Part shown: positions 11,306 through 22,600 of the stretch, piece after piece
How positions within the stretch are numbered: position 1 is the first letter of the stretch
Layout: each line of letters starts with the position of its first letter
Assembly (NCBI GenBank): GCA_026168455.1
Contig: CM047428.1
Span: 41,772,769-41,836,768, forward strand
Direction: 5' to 3'
From: Theocolax elegans
Taxonomy: Eukaryota > Arthropoda > Insecta > Hymenoptera > Cerocephalidae
Length of the DNA stretch: 64,000 bases
The notes under the pieces: model-generated
What the model was told of the DNA's origin: nothing
Databases searched by the model: none
Seen by the model: the letters and a program-made list of their open reading frames with translations, nothing else
Translations under genes and position numbers: made by a program

Positions 11306-12588
11306 CTACATCTGTTTATCGTATATGTAAGATATAACTTTACTTTTTTTCTTATTTTTACCTAATTTTTGGTTAATTATATTCCATAAGTTTCTAGGAT
11401 TTCTAGTTGAATTTTCAACTAGTTCTTTATCATACAATATCTTTGCATTTTTGATAACTTTATTTAGTATTTTTTCATATGTTTTATATATTTCTTTGTT
11501 TAATAAATTGTTTGTATCTAATCTCCAAATATTATATAAAAATTCCTTTTTATTACATGAAACTATTATAGCTTTAGTTATCCAACCTTTTCTTGTTTTT
11601 TTTTTATCTCTTTTGTTATTAATATTAGTAACTGTAACCTTCTCAATACAAGTTTTAATAGTCGATATTAATACATCAATTGCTAGATTAGGATCAGACA
11701 TTGTTAGTATATTATTCCAATTATAACCTTTAGCAAAAGAAACGAGTTTGTTATACTTTAGTAGTACGTTTTTTCTATCAGTTCTAGTTACTTTAATCTT
11801 TTTAATTGATAAAAATAAAGGAAAATAATCTGTAATTGTGTATATTAATTCGCAAGATTTAGTGTTAAGTGATTTTATTTTAATAAAAAAATTATCAATA
11901 CAAGAGCCATTATCAGATAAGCTAGATGGTCTTGTAATAGATTGAAAACCTGGATAGTAACCGTTTTCTAGAACATTATTTAAAAATTCTTGGCTAACAT
12001 TGTCCAAACCCAAAACATCAATATTAAAATCTCCTACTATTATATGATTAGTGATATTTTTTTTATTTTTAACAATTCTTTTATATTCATAAGAAAATCC
12101 GTCTTACTTATATCGTGAGAGCTATATATTGAAGAAATTTCTATATTTACTATTTCGTTATTTATACGTGTATTGAGAATTTTAAGTTTACCAATTTCTA
12201 TTATTTCAGTAAATTCATTTATATTTTCATCAATATAAATAATGACACCGTCCGATTTATTCAATTTACTATTATTGTAATGCATTTTGTAGCTTTTTAG
12301 ATTAAAGTATTGATAATATTCCAAATTCCAAGTTTCAGCACAAACAATCATAAAAGGCTTAATGCTCAGACCATTAATTAAAATTTCTAATTTGTTAAAA
12401 TTCGCATTCAAACTTCTTATATTAATGTATAAAATATTGTCCTTATTAGAATTTATATAAGTATTTAAAGTATCAAAATTTTTTACAAACAATTCTTTTT
12501 TTAAAGTATCATTTAATATCTCAGAAATCACTTCAATGTTGCTTTCCATTTTGATGATCTTACTGGATACTTGAGCTGTTTGATGCAA
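11306..12588 (-). pseudogene. LINE ORF2 endonuclease and linker region
   Basis: The ORF 12588-12040 has the APE endonuclease start (NILYINIRSLNANFNKLEIL), the catalytic Glu context MIVCAETWN, and the GVIIYIDENI turn. After a frame break near 12040-12013 the next ORF (12013-11306) gives the end of the domain (SCIDNFFIK, then TDYFPLFLS in place of a canonical SDH) and a Lys-rich linker ending in NPRNLWNIINQKLG. The ORF2 start overlaps the ORF1 end by about 29 bp in another frame, as expected if ORF2 were translated by reinitiation or frameshifting. Confidence 0.85.
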
Positions 12589-12915
12589 TTGATGATACCG
12601 ACATAGTAGATTTAGCCTTTATCCTATTTACCTTCCGATTAGTTATATGTTTAAAATCTAATTTACCGATGTATCTTGGTATACTTGGACTCATCGGATA
12701 ATCAATGCTTTCTATAAATTTTTTAGTTTTCATTTTCAACACTAGGCAGCACTCACTATCATTAGGCACGTATTTAAAGTCATAATTTTTGTTAAATTTA
12801 TTATTGTGATATACACAATTTACACAAGCTAGTTTATCTATATTCGTGCAATTTTCGGTATTATGAGGACCAGCGCACTTCAAACAAACTTTACTATTTG
12901 TACACATATTACCAC
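12560..12915 (-). pseudogene. LINE ORF1, zinc-knuckle C-terminal part
   Basis: The minus-strand ORF contains Cys/His clusters CLKCAGPHNTENC and CVNCVYHN, typical of the RNA-binding C-terminus of CR1/Jockey-type ORF1 proteins. A Lys-rich stretch and a Ser-rich end follow. The upstream half of ORF1 is displaced to 14456-14983 by an insertion. In active elements the ORF1 protein packages LINE RNA. Confidence 0.75.
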
Positions 12916-14456
12916 TTGTGATGTTGCACTTTTGATCCCTGACGAGTCGTTCCCGTAGTGCAACGTGTCACTATGGCTTACGACAAATAAATAATAATTA
13001 TCCGGTAACAAATTGAATTATTTGGGCGCCAGTTACCGGTAAAACTAACAACAAGCCGATTCAGGGTCGCGGGCTCCACGTTGCCATCACGAGAAAGATG
13101 GCGGAACCACGTTGTAGGAAATTGGATAATTTATTCGGGTTATGAAATCAATCTCTTAATTCCACATAACAGTTATTAACACTTTAATTATTATCAATTT
13201 AATATATAGCAAATACAACGCATTCAGAAATCCCGCTGATTTATTGTTCAATACTTATTCTACGCGCAACTCAATAAATCGTCGTAAAACGCAAAAGAAA
13301 GTATAATAATAAAGTCGGAAAAATAATAATAAACTAGTCGGTTAAATCATCGGTATTCGCGCGGCTATTCTATTTACAATATTCACGGAACGTCCTTCAA
13401 TCACACTCTCATACCTTACAATACGCCGTACTTTTTTTTTATGTTATTTAACGTCGCTCTATTTATGCTGCCAGGGCTAATCAGCGACGGAGGTGAACGG
13501 TGTGTCTGTAAACAAAGCACATGTAGTTGAAACAGTGGTGCTTGTGTCCATCGGAAGATATCATCGGTCACTGTAATTAGTCTAATAATTACAGTTTCCT
13601 GTCCTCCCGATGGAACCACCGCGATCCTCTTTACATCTTCGCGTCCCTAACGTTCCCTATAGTTCAGATGCCCGTGCCTCTCATGCACTGACAAGTGCAC
13701 GAAACGCACGCGCACCCGAACTGGCGTCACATTATAGTGACACGCCGAGCCACTGAGTCGCGGTGTTCGAAAAATGCACATGAAAAAATTTTCAGAGGTA
13801 CACGTCTGGGATCGAACCCACGACCCTCGGTGTGAGAGTCGGGAGCTCTACCCATGAGCCACCGCGGCTCAAAAAAAAATACGCCGTACTTCCTCACTCA
13901 CCGCAGTTCGAGAACTCTCCGTTTACAAATCAACTGTCTCTTCCTTGACCTGATATCTAACCCTGGTATTTTGGGTGTTTCTCGCTCCAACTAATCGTAC
14001 AATAGCTATCCTATCGCCTCAATACTTTAACTTTCCTTAAAATCTCAGCGGATCCCAAAATGGCTACTTTGATATTATTTCTCTCTCAACACGTCTACTC
14101 AATACGGCGGTTGCGGAAGGAGTCTCTTCCTTCTTCTCCGACTCATATTATCCGCTACCGATAGTGGAGCTAGTTAATCTCCCTTTCCGCTATCCTATCC
14201 GCCAGATCGGTGGTAGTAAACGTACCGATAATCGTCGGTAACGCCACCTATTTTCCTTCCAATTCCGCTAGTGTACGTTCGCCAATTCATTTTATCCGCT
14301 ATCTGTACAAATCCGCCAACGCCTCCACCAATGCACCGGGACAGCTGTCTATCTCCTTTCCTCTTACATCGGTACGTATGAACACCAGCCCATTCGTAGT
14401 CGATCCCCCTCCGGCGCACCGCTCTCACCTATACTCAACGTGCGCGTGCAGTATTT
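12916..14456 (-). mobile_element. LTR-type insertion splitting LINE ORF1
   Basis: About 1.5 kb of foreign DNA separates the two halves of ORF1. It includes GGCGCC next to AGTTACCGGT (about 13025-13040). On the minus strand this reads as an LTR end (ACCGGTAACT) followed by a lysine-tRNA-type primer-binding start (GGCGCCCAA), as in gypsy-like retroelements. The rest (to about 14450) is GC-richer and contains a SINE. The second LTR and pol are not seen, and the outer border is not exact, so the class is tentative. Confidence 0.45.
13434..13877 (-). mobile_element. SINE with Val-like tRNA head and 14-bp target duplication
   Basis: Perfect 14-bp direct repeats AATACGCCGTACTT flank the element (13420-13433 and 13878-13891). 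On the minus strand it begins with a tRNA-like head (about 13872-13800). This has an A-box-like GTGGCTCATGGGTAGAG, a CAC-type anticodon region and B box GGTTCGATCCC. The body shares ACGTCGCTCT, GCTAATCAG(C/T)GACGGAGG and CAGTGGTGCTTGT with the SINE at 9421-9640, and ends in an A-rich tail. It is longer than that copy, with an extra segment (about 13560-13800) between head and shared body. Confidence 0.9.
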
Positions 14457-14983
14457 TCTAATTTAATATTTTCGTAATTAATAACTTGAGAATATAAAGG
14501 TTTCTTTACAACATTGTCTATTTCCTTGTCTTGTTCCAAAGCACTTTTTAATAGTAAATTTTTATCACTCATTTCTGATACCAGTTGTTTTAATAATTTA
14601 TTTTCGATTCTTAAAGTTTCAAGTTCGGATTGATCACTAGTTAGATTTAAATCTACATTATTTGTTTCATTAATAATGTCATTTAAATATTCTTCTCTTA
14701 TTTGTAGCTTTTGTTGTAATTTTAGTTGTGCAATAATGCACTTTGCTGTTTCATTCAGACACGTGTCTTTTGTAATTTTTGAGGTTAGAGTTAGACTTGA
14801 GTGTTCCGAGCAAATAATAAAAGCATTACTAATTGCAATTCCACTTTTTTATTTATTAAAGTCACTCTTATGATATATATTCTCACAAATTAAGCACGTC
14901 ACAGTTGTTACTTTACTTTTTGGATGACATTTAAGGAAAACATCTTCATCCAGATCGGTAGTGTCTTCCACTCCCGACGCCAT
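14457..14983 (-). pseudogene. LINE ORF1, N-terminal part
   Basis: Translation from the ATG near 14983 begins MASGVEDTTDLDEDVF and runs through a Cys/His segment (TVTCLICENIYH). There is one in-frame stop, then a coiled-coil-like Leu/Glu/Lys-rich region (QSELETLRIENKLLKQLVSE). The frame leads toward the zinc-knuckle part on the other side of the insertion. The order PHD-like Cys/His segment, coiled coil, zinc knuckles is common in CR1-type ORF1 proteins of insects. Confidence 0.65.
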
Positions 14984-15670
14984 GATGGCGATCATCCGAT
15001 TATTTATTTATACATTTTATCGATTATTTATTTATACATTTTTTTATTTATTTTTCATAAACGATTTTGATATATTTTTAACCTGCTCCAAGACCGTACC
15101 CCGTTATAGTAATAAAAACGATTTATTAAAAGCAAATTAACACAAGATTATTCATAATAACATTATAAATTTAATACTATAGTGTAATTTTTATATGCTA
15201 ATATTATAAATACGTAAATGTAATATTATTGCTTCCTCGTATAGGAATCTTTGTAATAGTAAAATATTTCACTAAAAACATGCTAGAAGTATATTTTTAA
15301 ATGTATAAAATCCAAATCACGTGTATTCAGAAAGTGTCTGTAGGAATGTGTGTATGTGTATATTTGTGTATGTTATACGTATACGTATGTTTGTACGTAT
15401 ACCAATAAATTTCTGAATCTACTCAGTCAATATCATTTAGCTTGGGCACGTAATCTTCTTTTCAATTTCCAACATCGACACAACATTATTTTTGGATGTG
15501 TAGATTCGCTTTTCTTTTATAGCCATTTTTTGTTTTTGAAAAAATTATTTTTCAAATCATTTAATATTATCTATGAAATTTTCTAACCTGACTAAGTATG
15601 TTTTATAAAGAATAAAAAACCCTCTCGATTTCTTAAATTATCTCAATTAGTTTTCATATTATTAAGAAAA
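14984..15670. other. AT-rich non-coding DNA
   Basis: Probably includes the LINE 5' UTR near 15000. Otherwise no gene or element is recognised. Confidence 0.4.
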
Positions 15671-17043
15671 AATTGAGGAGCTGGATGCAAGAACACGCCG
15701 AGCGCGGCGAATGGATAGAGGAGGCGGAGAGAAATTAAGAAATTGACGTCACCGTGACCAAATTTGTAATTTGCCGAATTTAATTTAAAAAAATACTGTC
15801 GTATGCAGAATTAAAAGACGCAACTTTTTTCTATTTAATGTTTTTCTGTACGATGTGCAGATCAGATGAAAAAAATTAAGAACTGGAAATTTAGAAAACG
15901 GATTTTTAATCCATTTTTCAAAATTGAATCGCTGTAACTTTGACAAATCTTAATGAAATTCCCTGATTTTTCGTACAGATACTTAATATAGTCTAACGAT
16001 AAATATAAACATGTAAAAAATTCTACTTTATACAAATTTTATACAACATTTGAACTTAACGTAAATAACAAGCTTTTAATACGGTTTCAGTATTCAGTAG
16101 TCGAAAGTGTGTTGTAAAGTCTTAGACTTCACAAAATTTCAGCGAGAGATTTGTTCGTTTATATTTGAAGATAATTTCTTAAAAATATCAGTTTATTTGG
16201 ATAAAAAATGATAGAGCGATTTAAAGAATACTAACTAAATACTTAACTAAATTACATAAAAATAAAGATATTTTATAGCATCAAAAAGCAGTTATTATTT
16301 AAACCATTTTTATGCTGTAGTTTGATACAATATTACAATGCGATTTTCAATAAATAACAAAGACGGTCACTGATTTAAGCCGCGAAGCAGATGACCATTA
16401 TGGCGACGAAGTCGATGTTCATTTGTTTACAATTTCCTTATTTATATTAATGAGTGTACACAAAATTTATTTCTCTGATTTCGGCGCTTCCTCTATCTGC
16501 GAAATTTTTTATTCAAATAAGCTGAAATTTTTAGGAAATTATCTTCAAATATAAACGAACAAATCTCTCGCTGAAAGTTTGCGAAGTCTAAGACTTTACA
16601 ACACACTTTCGACTACTGAATACTGAAACCGTATTAAAAGCTTGTTATTTACGTTAAATTCAAATGTTGTATAAAATTTGTTTAAAGTAGAAATTTTTAC
16701 AGGCTTATATTTATCGTTAGACTATATTAAGTATCTGTACGAAAAATCAGGGAATTTCATTAAGATTTGTCAAAGTTACAGCGATTCAATTTTAAAAAAT
16801 GGATTAAAAATCCGTTTTCTAAATTTCCAGTTCTTAGTTTTTTTCATCGGATCTGCACATCGTACAGAAAAACATTAAATAGAAAAAAGTTGCGTCTTTT
16901 AATTCTGCATACGACAGTATTTTTTTAAATTAAATTCGGCAAATTAAAAAATTTGGTCACGGTGACGTCAATTTCTTAATTTCTCTCCGCCTCCTCTATC
17001 CATTCGCCGCGCTCGGCGTGTTCTTGCATCCAGCTCCTCAATT
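15671..17043. mobile_element. Snapback element with ~530-bp inverted arms
   Basis: Terminal inverted repeats begin AATTGAGGAGCTGGATGCAA. They continue through matching landmarks (GCCGAGCGCGGCGAATGG, GACGTCACCGTGACCAAATT, AAGCTTTTAATACGGTTTC) for about 530 bp on each side of a ~300 bp loop (about 16200-16500). There is no transposase ORF. Small differences between the arms show moderate age. ORFs inside (for example 16678-16878) are accidental. Confidence 0.85.
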
Positions 17044-17517
17044 GATTTTTTTTTATTAGGCTATACTTTTCAAACTAATCGGTCAAATTTGTTGCAACAA
17101 ATCACAGAGATAGTATACAATAGGGTAAGAATTTCAAGTGATCCTATTAAATATTTTTTGTTTTAAAAAAAATAAAAATCGCAGAAATTGCGTTTATTTT
17201 TTGTTAAACGCTTTCGGTCGCAAAAAGCTTTTAATTCTCTTGAAATTTTGGAAAAAGGTAATTTTGATAGTAACAAGTGTACATTTTATGGGATAAAAAT
17301 ATTTATAATTAGCGAATTAATTGAGCATTATAATTGTTCAAAAATCATTTCAAACTTTGAAATTTTAATTAGATTTTAGACCATTTTACCATAAATAATT
17401 TTAAAAACGTTAAATACATTTGTTATGATTAATAAATTTTAATATTAAAATAATACATTAAATATTGAATCGATTTATTAATTTTGAGAAAACGAGTGGT
17501 GGAGTAAAAAAATATAC
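17044..17517. other. AT-rich non-coding DNA
   Basis: No gene or element recognised. The 63-codon ORF at 17188-17379 is compositionally biased and has no known motif. Confidence 0.4.
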
Positions 17518-17781
17518 TGTAAGGTCTTAGTAATAATATAATATAAAATAATAATAGAGTGGCAAAAGCCTATCGGCACGTCCGGCTACATCGGAGTCTT
17601 GGCGTAGAGTCTTAAAGAGTATAGTACATAATAGGCGCTTAGAGTATAGACGCGAGACCTGCGTGATACGCTTGCTCTCGCGTGAGCTCGTATGACTGCA
17701 CAAAATCGTTGTAAACCAATAGATGGCGCGACGTGTACGATTTCTGAGTAATATAACGATCATAAACATTTACATATTACA
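17518..17781 (-). mobile_element. Copia-type 3' LTR
   Basis: On the minus strand this 264-bp segment starts TGTAATATGTAAATG and ends ACCTTACA, i.e. TG...CA. It lies directly after a purine-rich stretch (TTTAGGAGGCGTGT) and after a Copia pol C-terminus, the place of a 3' LTR. No second LTR is present in the window. Confidence 0.8.
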
Positions 17782-17970
17782 ACACGCCTCCTAAATTTTA
17801 TGATCGTGATTTCATACAAACATTATCTACTTTTCGCAATTCATAACAATCTTAACGCTTGTCTGTTTTTCAAAAACTTGGTTTTATCTAGACTTTTAGT
17901 CAGCATATCTGCTAAGTTTGAATTTGAATCTATTTTTACAATGTTGATAATTCCGTTTTCATAATTTTAT
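17782..17970 (-). pseudogene. Copia pol C-terminus (end of RNase H)
   Basis: The minus strand between about 17970 and the TGA at 17843-17841 encodes the typical final block of Copia polyproteins: IVKIDSNSNLADMLTK, then SLDKTKFLKNRQALRLL and stop. The N-terminal remainder is missing beyond 17970. The short 3' leader to the LTR contains the polypurine tract. Confidence 0.85.
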
Positions 17971-18435
17971 TATTAGGATATTATTTATATTACATTGATT
18001 TCTTATTGATTTATTTACATCTTATAATGTTAATTAATTATTATATTATTATTAAAATAATAATTGATTTATTTAGTGGGGACAAAAGAAGGATAAATTT
18101 AGTGCGTGTTTTCCTTATTAAAGTAAATTATTTATTTTACTTATTTAAAAATTAACGTTCTCTCTCTCGTGGTTAGTGGTGCCACGGGATCTATTATTAG
18201 ATCCCGTAATATAATTAGTTATATCTAAATTTTGTTAAGGGTGTTAATATTCGTTACGCGGTTTAATAGTTATCCGGAACTATTATTTTATTCAACGGAA
18301 CTTCCTCTGGGTGAGTCCACCGGGTAATCAGGACTAATAAACTAATAATTGTTTTTCTTTTCGATGATGTTGAGAATCCGGATATAATTTTATTTACATA
18401 ATATTTTTTTTATGTTATTTAAATTATAACTAGCA
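17971..18435. other. Unassigned intergenic DNA
   Basis: Contains a GC-richer stretch (18160-18350) with the local inverted motif GGGATCTATTATTAGATCCC. No frame or known element is recognised. Confidence 0.4.
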
Positions 18436-19095
18436 TCACAGAGTTTTATCAAGAATGAGTAAACAAATACACATTCTTTCAAGTTATGTATTATATAAAT
18501 ATTACGCCGCACGCACACACACCCACATACATATATATATATACATATATATGGGCTATTTCACGTCAAGTGGTACGATGAAAATTTTAAATCACTCCAA
18601 AATTTGAGAACAGGCTGGAAACATCTTCCAGAACATACAAAAAATTTAAGTGTTAAAAATAATTTGCTTAAGAGTTATTCGACCATGAAAAGTGGAAATT
18701 TTTCAATTTTATAGAAAAACTTCTATTTTTAAAGCCATTTATCTCAAAATATATGATTTTTTTGAAAAAACATTACAAACAACTTTTGTTTAAATTAATC
18801 TTTAGAACTTATCTACCCTGGTTACATTTCTTAATTTTGAAATCTCGAAGAGATAGAACACCCGGACATATTGAATATCAAAAAAAGGCTACCATACCAT
18901 AATCGATTTTAATCTAACACCTCTCAAAAGTTCACATTTTTCGCGAGCTTTCGAATGGCTTGGGTTAGCTTATTGGCCAAGACCGCAGTTGTAAGTTATG
19001 TCTCATAAACCTCATAAAATCACTAATTTTCACGTATTTTAGGACATAACTTACACCAAAGGTGTAATATATATATAATATATATATATATATGT
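18436..19095. mobile_element. Possible non-autonomous element between (TA)n tracts
   Basis: The segment GGGCTATTTCACGTCAAGTG (from about 18552) is flanked by TA-rich tracts at 18530-18551 and 19066-19095. Its edge resembles that of other snapbacks in the window embedded in (TA)n. It lacks an ORF. The leading 18436-18485 part is repeated near 19926. Confidence 0.35.
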
Positions 19096-21095
19096 GGTAA
19101 TGAACAATTAACTTACCAAAAATAATAAAGTGTATATACTTAATTGTAGTATTTAGTAAAAACCTATTAAAATTTTAGATTACTTTGAACGGATCTAAAT
19201 AGAACTTTACCTCCTAAAATTAATTTATTTAAGTCATCGCCAAGAGTTCTATATGTCATTAATATTTTGTACTTTTAGAGTAATAAAACTTTCTTCTTAA
19301 TTAAATTAATTTTTGTATTAGTTTTAAAGAATTATTTATAACATTTTAGCGGTATATAAATAAAAACCTGCTTCTTCCATTTCTCCCGTAATTCGTAATT
19401 TGCACCCTCTTTCAAAATTTGCGTTTTAATCCATAATTATATCCAATTTATTTTTCCCTTTAGTTACAGAGCCCATATATTTATTTTAATTATTATAAAC
19501 AAAGGCATACCTTAAATAACCTTTTGTTTCTAATAAATACATACTTGTTTATTTAAAATATTGTTTTATATAAATATGCGTAATCTACTTACTTATATAT
19601 CCATACAATTTTTAAATTTGATTTGAATAATATTTAAATTAAATACTACTAAAATAATAATTTTCGAAAAACTTTTGAAATGTAATTCGTATTTTATATT
19701 GCCATTGTTAAAATTTGAATTTTCTTTTGCCATTACTGTTTATAATAGAATTATCTTAAAAATGCAATAATTAATGTATTTAATTTTTAATTTATTGTAT
19801 ATTTCACATATAGATATTTGGAAAAGTGTATGTTATACTTGATTAATATTTATTTTATCTTCGAAAAATTGTGCATATTTTTAAAAACATTACATTAAAT
19901 TTTAGGTCCGTTTTTATTTTATGAGTTTTATCAGGAATAAGTAAACTAATACACATTCTTTCAAGTTATATTCACAACTTTTTTTTGCGCACGGAAAAAA
20001 TACATATATTATCTATTCTTGAAAAAACAAATCACACGTACACACACACACGCACACACATACACACACACACTTCTGGGTTAGAATTTCTAATTTCAAT
20101 GTAAATGTTATATAAAATACATGCCAATATTCAACTTAAAAAAAGTATAAGTGCGCTACAATTGATTTTTTATCCAAAAGTTTGAAAGAAAGCTTGGAGC
20201 AATACCTTTCAAATAGTCTGTACCATTTTTATGGCCTTCAGTTCTGTAAAAAGTTATGATAATTTAAAGAAAGAGAAAAAATTCACAAAAAACGACATGA
20301 TAATTCCCATTTAAATTTAAAAAAAAATTTCGTGTTTTTTAAATTATCATAACTTTTTACAGAACTGAAGGCCATAAAAATGCTACAGACTATTTGAAAG
20401 GTATTGCTCCAAGCTTCCTTTTAGGCTTTTGTATAAAAAAATCAATTGTGGCGGCCTTGCACTTTTTTCAAGTTGAATATTGACATGTAGTTTATATAAC
20501 ATTCACTTTGAAATTATAAATTCTAACCCAGAAGAATAAATTCCAGACACAATTAGCAACGAATGTTACATATAATGTTCTATAGTAAAAATTGATAGAT
20601 TTTGAGTTAAATAGTGGTAAACCCAGCTGGTATTGAAAAAAACTTGGAAAAATCCACTTTTTGAGGTTAGAATAACCAAAATAAGATTCCAGTACCTAAA
20701 AATTTTTTTCTTTATTCTGAAAAACATTTGGAATGTGTACCCAAAATTTTATTCATTGTAAATTTTAAACTATATGAATTCTTATAAAGCTTAAATTTTA
20801 TTTTAATAATTATAAATGTTAATAAAAAATTAAATTACCAAAAATAGTAAAGTGCATGTACTTAATTGTAGTATTTAGTAAAAACTTATTAAAATTTTGG
20901 AGTATTTTAAGCGGATCTAAATAAAACTTTCTTCTTAAATAAATAAATTTTTGTATTAATTTTGTCACTGTTAAATTTTGAATTTTCTTTTTCCATTACT
21001 ATTTATAGTAGAATTATCTTAAAAATGAAATAATTAATGTATTTAATTTTTGACCCATTGTATATATCACATATGGATATTTGGAAAAGTGTATG
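19096..21095. repeat. Direct duplications across 18.4-21.1 kb
   Basis: Three segments recur in the same orientation. 18436-18485 matches 19922-19972 (AATACACATTCTTTCAAGTT in both). 19107-19205 matches 20828-20930 (CTTAATTGTAGTATTTAGTA in both). 19700-19835 matches 20965-21095 (AGAATTATCTTAAAAATG in both). The copies are diverged by substitutions and indels, so this is an old, rearranged segmental duplication of non-coding DNA. Confidence 0.65.
20072..20535. mobile_element. Short snapback element
   Basis: The ends are CTTCTGGGTTAGAATTTCTA and its inverse. The ~205-bp arms include ATGGCCTTCAGTTCTGTAAA and its reverse complement, and the turn lies near 20305. There is no coding capacity. Confidence 0.85.
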
Positions 21096-21298
21096 TTCAC
21101 ACACACACACACACGCGCACACGCACACGCATACGCACACTTATATATATATATAACATATATGACATATATATATGACATATATATAACATATATATAT
21201 AACATATATATATATAACATATATATGACATATATATATAAAACATATATATATATATGTTGAATTCTGAATTCTTAGACACGGCGGCGGCGGCGGCG
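21094..21298. repeat. Microsatellites (CA)n, (TATA/CATA)n and (CGG)n
   Basis: A CA/CGCA run (21097-21140), alternating ATATATGACATAT units (21141-21262) and a short CGG run (about 21282-21298). ORFs here translate to Tyr-Ile repeats and are artefacts. Confidence 0.9.
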
Positions 21299-22600
21299 AA
21301 ATATTTATATATTATAGAGAGATATATAGGATATATATAGGATTTTTCTTATTTGTTTAATGGTATTCATTCGCTGGAGTTGTTCATTTGACTCTGGTTA
21401 ATTACTTGTATTTGTATAAGTGCAGCTTATACATGATTCAAAAACAATATGTACTGAGAGCTGCATTGATATAAGAATTGAAAGAATTGAATGTATAGCA
21501 ACATAGGATAATTCTGTAATTGAGTCATTGATTTAATTAATGAAACAAATTTTGTGTAAGTAAGTAATTGTGGTTATGTCTTAAGTCTAACTATAAACTG
21601 AAATATATATAGTCCCACATATAGCATAAACAAATATGTTATAATATAATAATGGGCAAATTTTAGTCGCTTCGAGAAGAAACTTTCTATTACATGTGCC
21701 AGACCAGTTGTAATCTAATAACTATATAGTATATATTTAGATTTACATAATTATATTTAAGGAATAAATCGATGATCCTTTATTCTAGGCAAGTTTAATT
21801 GTGACTTGTCAAGAAGAGAAAAAAATACATTGTACATATTATCTAATGGATATATGGTATGGTGGCGTAATTCACTGTTAACCATAGTTGTATTTTTCTT
21901 TGAATAAATGATTATTAGATATGTCATAATACACAAATTTGTTTGTAAAATAAATACAATGCAACTAGGAAATGTTTCGTTTTACTGTTATGTAAGAAAT
22001 AATCATTTTTTTAACGCATAAATGAAATGATAATTAAATATTTTTATTTTATTTTTCTTTTTTATTAATTTATTAAAATTATACACTGATGTATTAATAA
22101 AAACACCTTCTACGAAAATGTCAACATTTGCAAGTATGGTTTCCAATCACACTTTGAAATATGTTATCTGATAAAAAAATCTTTAATTATTACTCCCATC
22201 CTATTTCTACTTATATTTTGCTTAAACTCCATAAAAAGTTTCTTGCTAGAGTTTTGCTAAATCTAAGACTTTTTATCTGGATTTCAGCAATTTCGTTAGA
22301 TTGGTTGTTTTCGTCTAAATTATTTAATAAATACTTAAAAATGCGTCACGATTTCTAATTTAGGGTGAAGTCTATAATCATATAAGAGTGTCCTCCGAAA
22401 AAAAACATACGTGTAGCGATTCTGTGTACGTCAAGATTTAATTTAAGGATGAAGTGCAAAGTACAATCGTGAAATGATAGTGCATTAAGATGTTTCCTCG
22501 TACTTTCGTATCTTAACGCTAATTATATGTATATGCATTCACGAGTAACGGTTATTAAGTAACCTGTGTTTGTAAAAACAATAATTACCATCGTTATTTG
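21299..22600. other. AT-rich non-coding DNA
   Basis: No gene, RNA or element recognised. An ORF at 22161-22358 lacks recognisable motifs. Confidence 0.4.

Larger units (their letters stand above)
9085..14983 (-). mobile_element. CR1/Jockey-like LINE, broken and nested
   Basis: One minus-strand non-LTR retrotransposon can be followed from its ORF1 start (about 14983) through ORF1 zinc knuckles (12.9 kb), endonuclease (12.6-11.3 kb) and reverse transcriptase (10.8-10.0 kb) to a 3' tail of AAAT-type repeats at 9085-9115. It is interrupted by an LTR-type insertion in ORF1 (12916-14456), a Penelope-like fragment in the pre-RT linker (10827-11160) and a SINE in the 3' UTR region (9421-9640). Stops and frameshifts occur throughout, so it is dead. 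The clade call rests on the YADD-type RT, the post-RT segment and the tail and is approximate. Confidence 0.8.
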
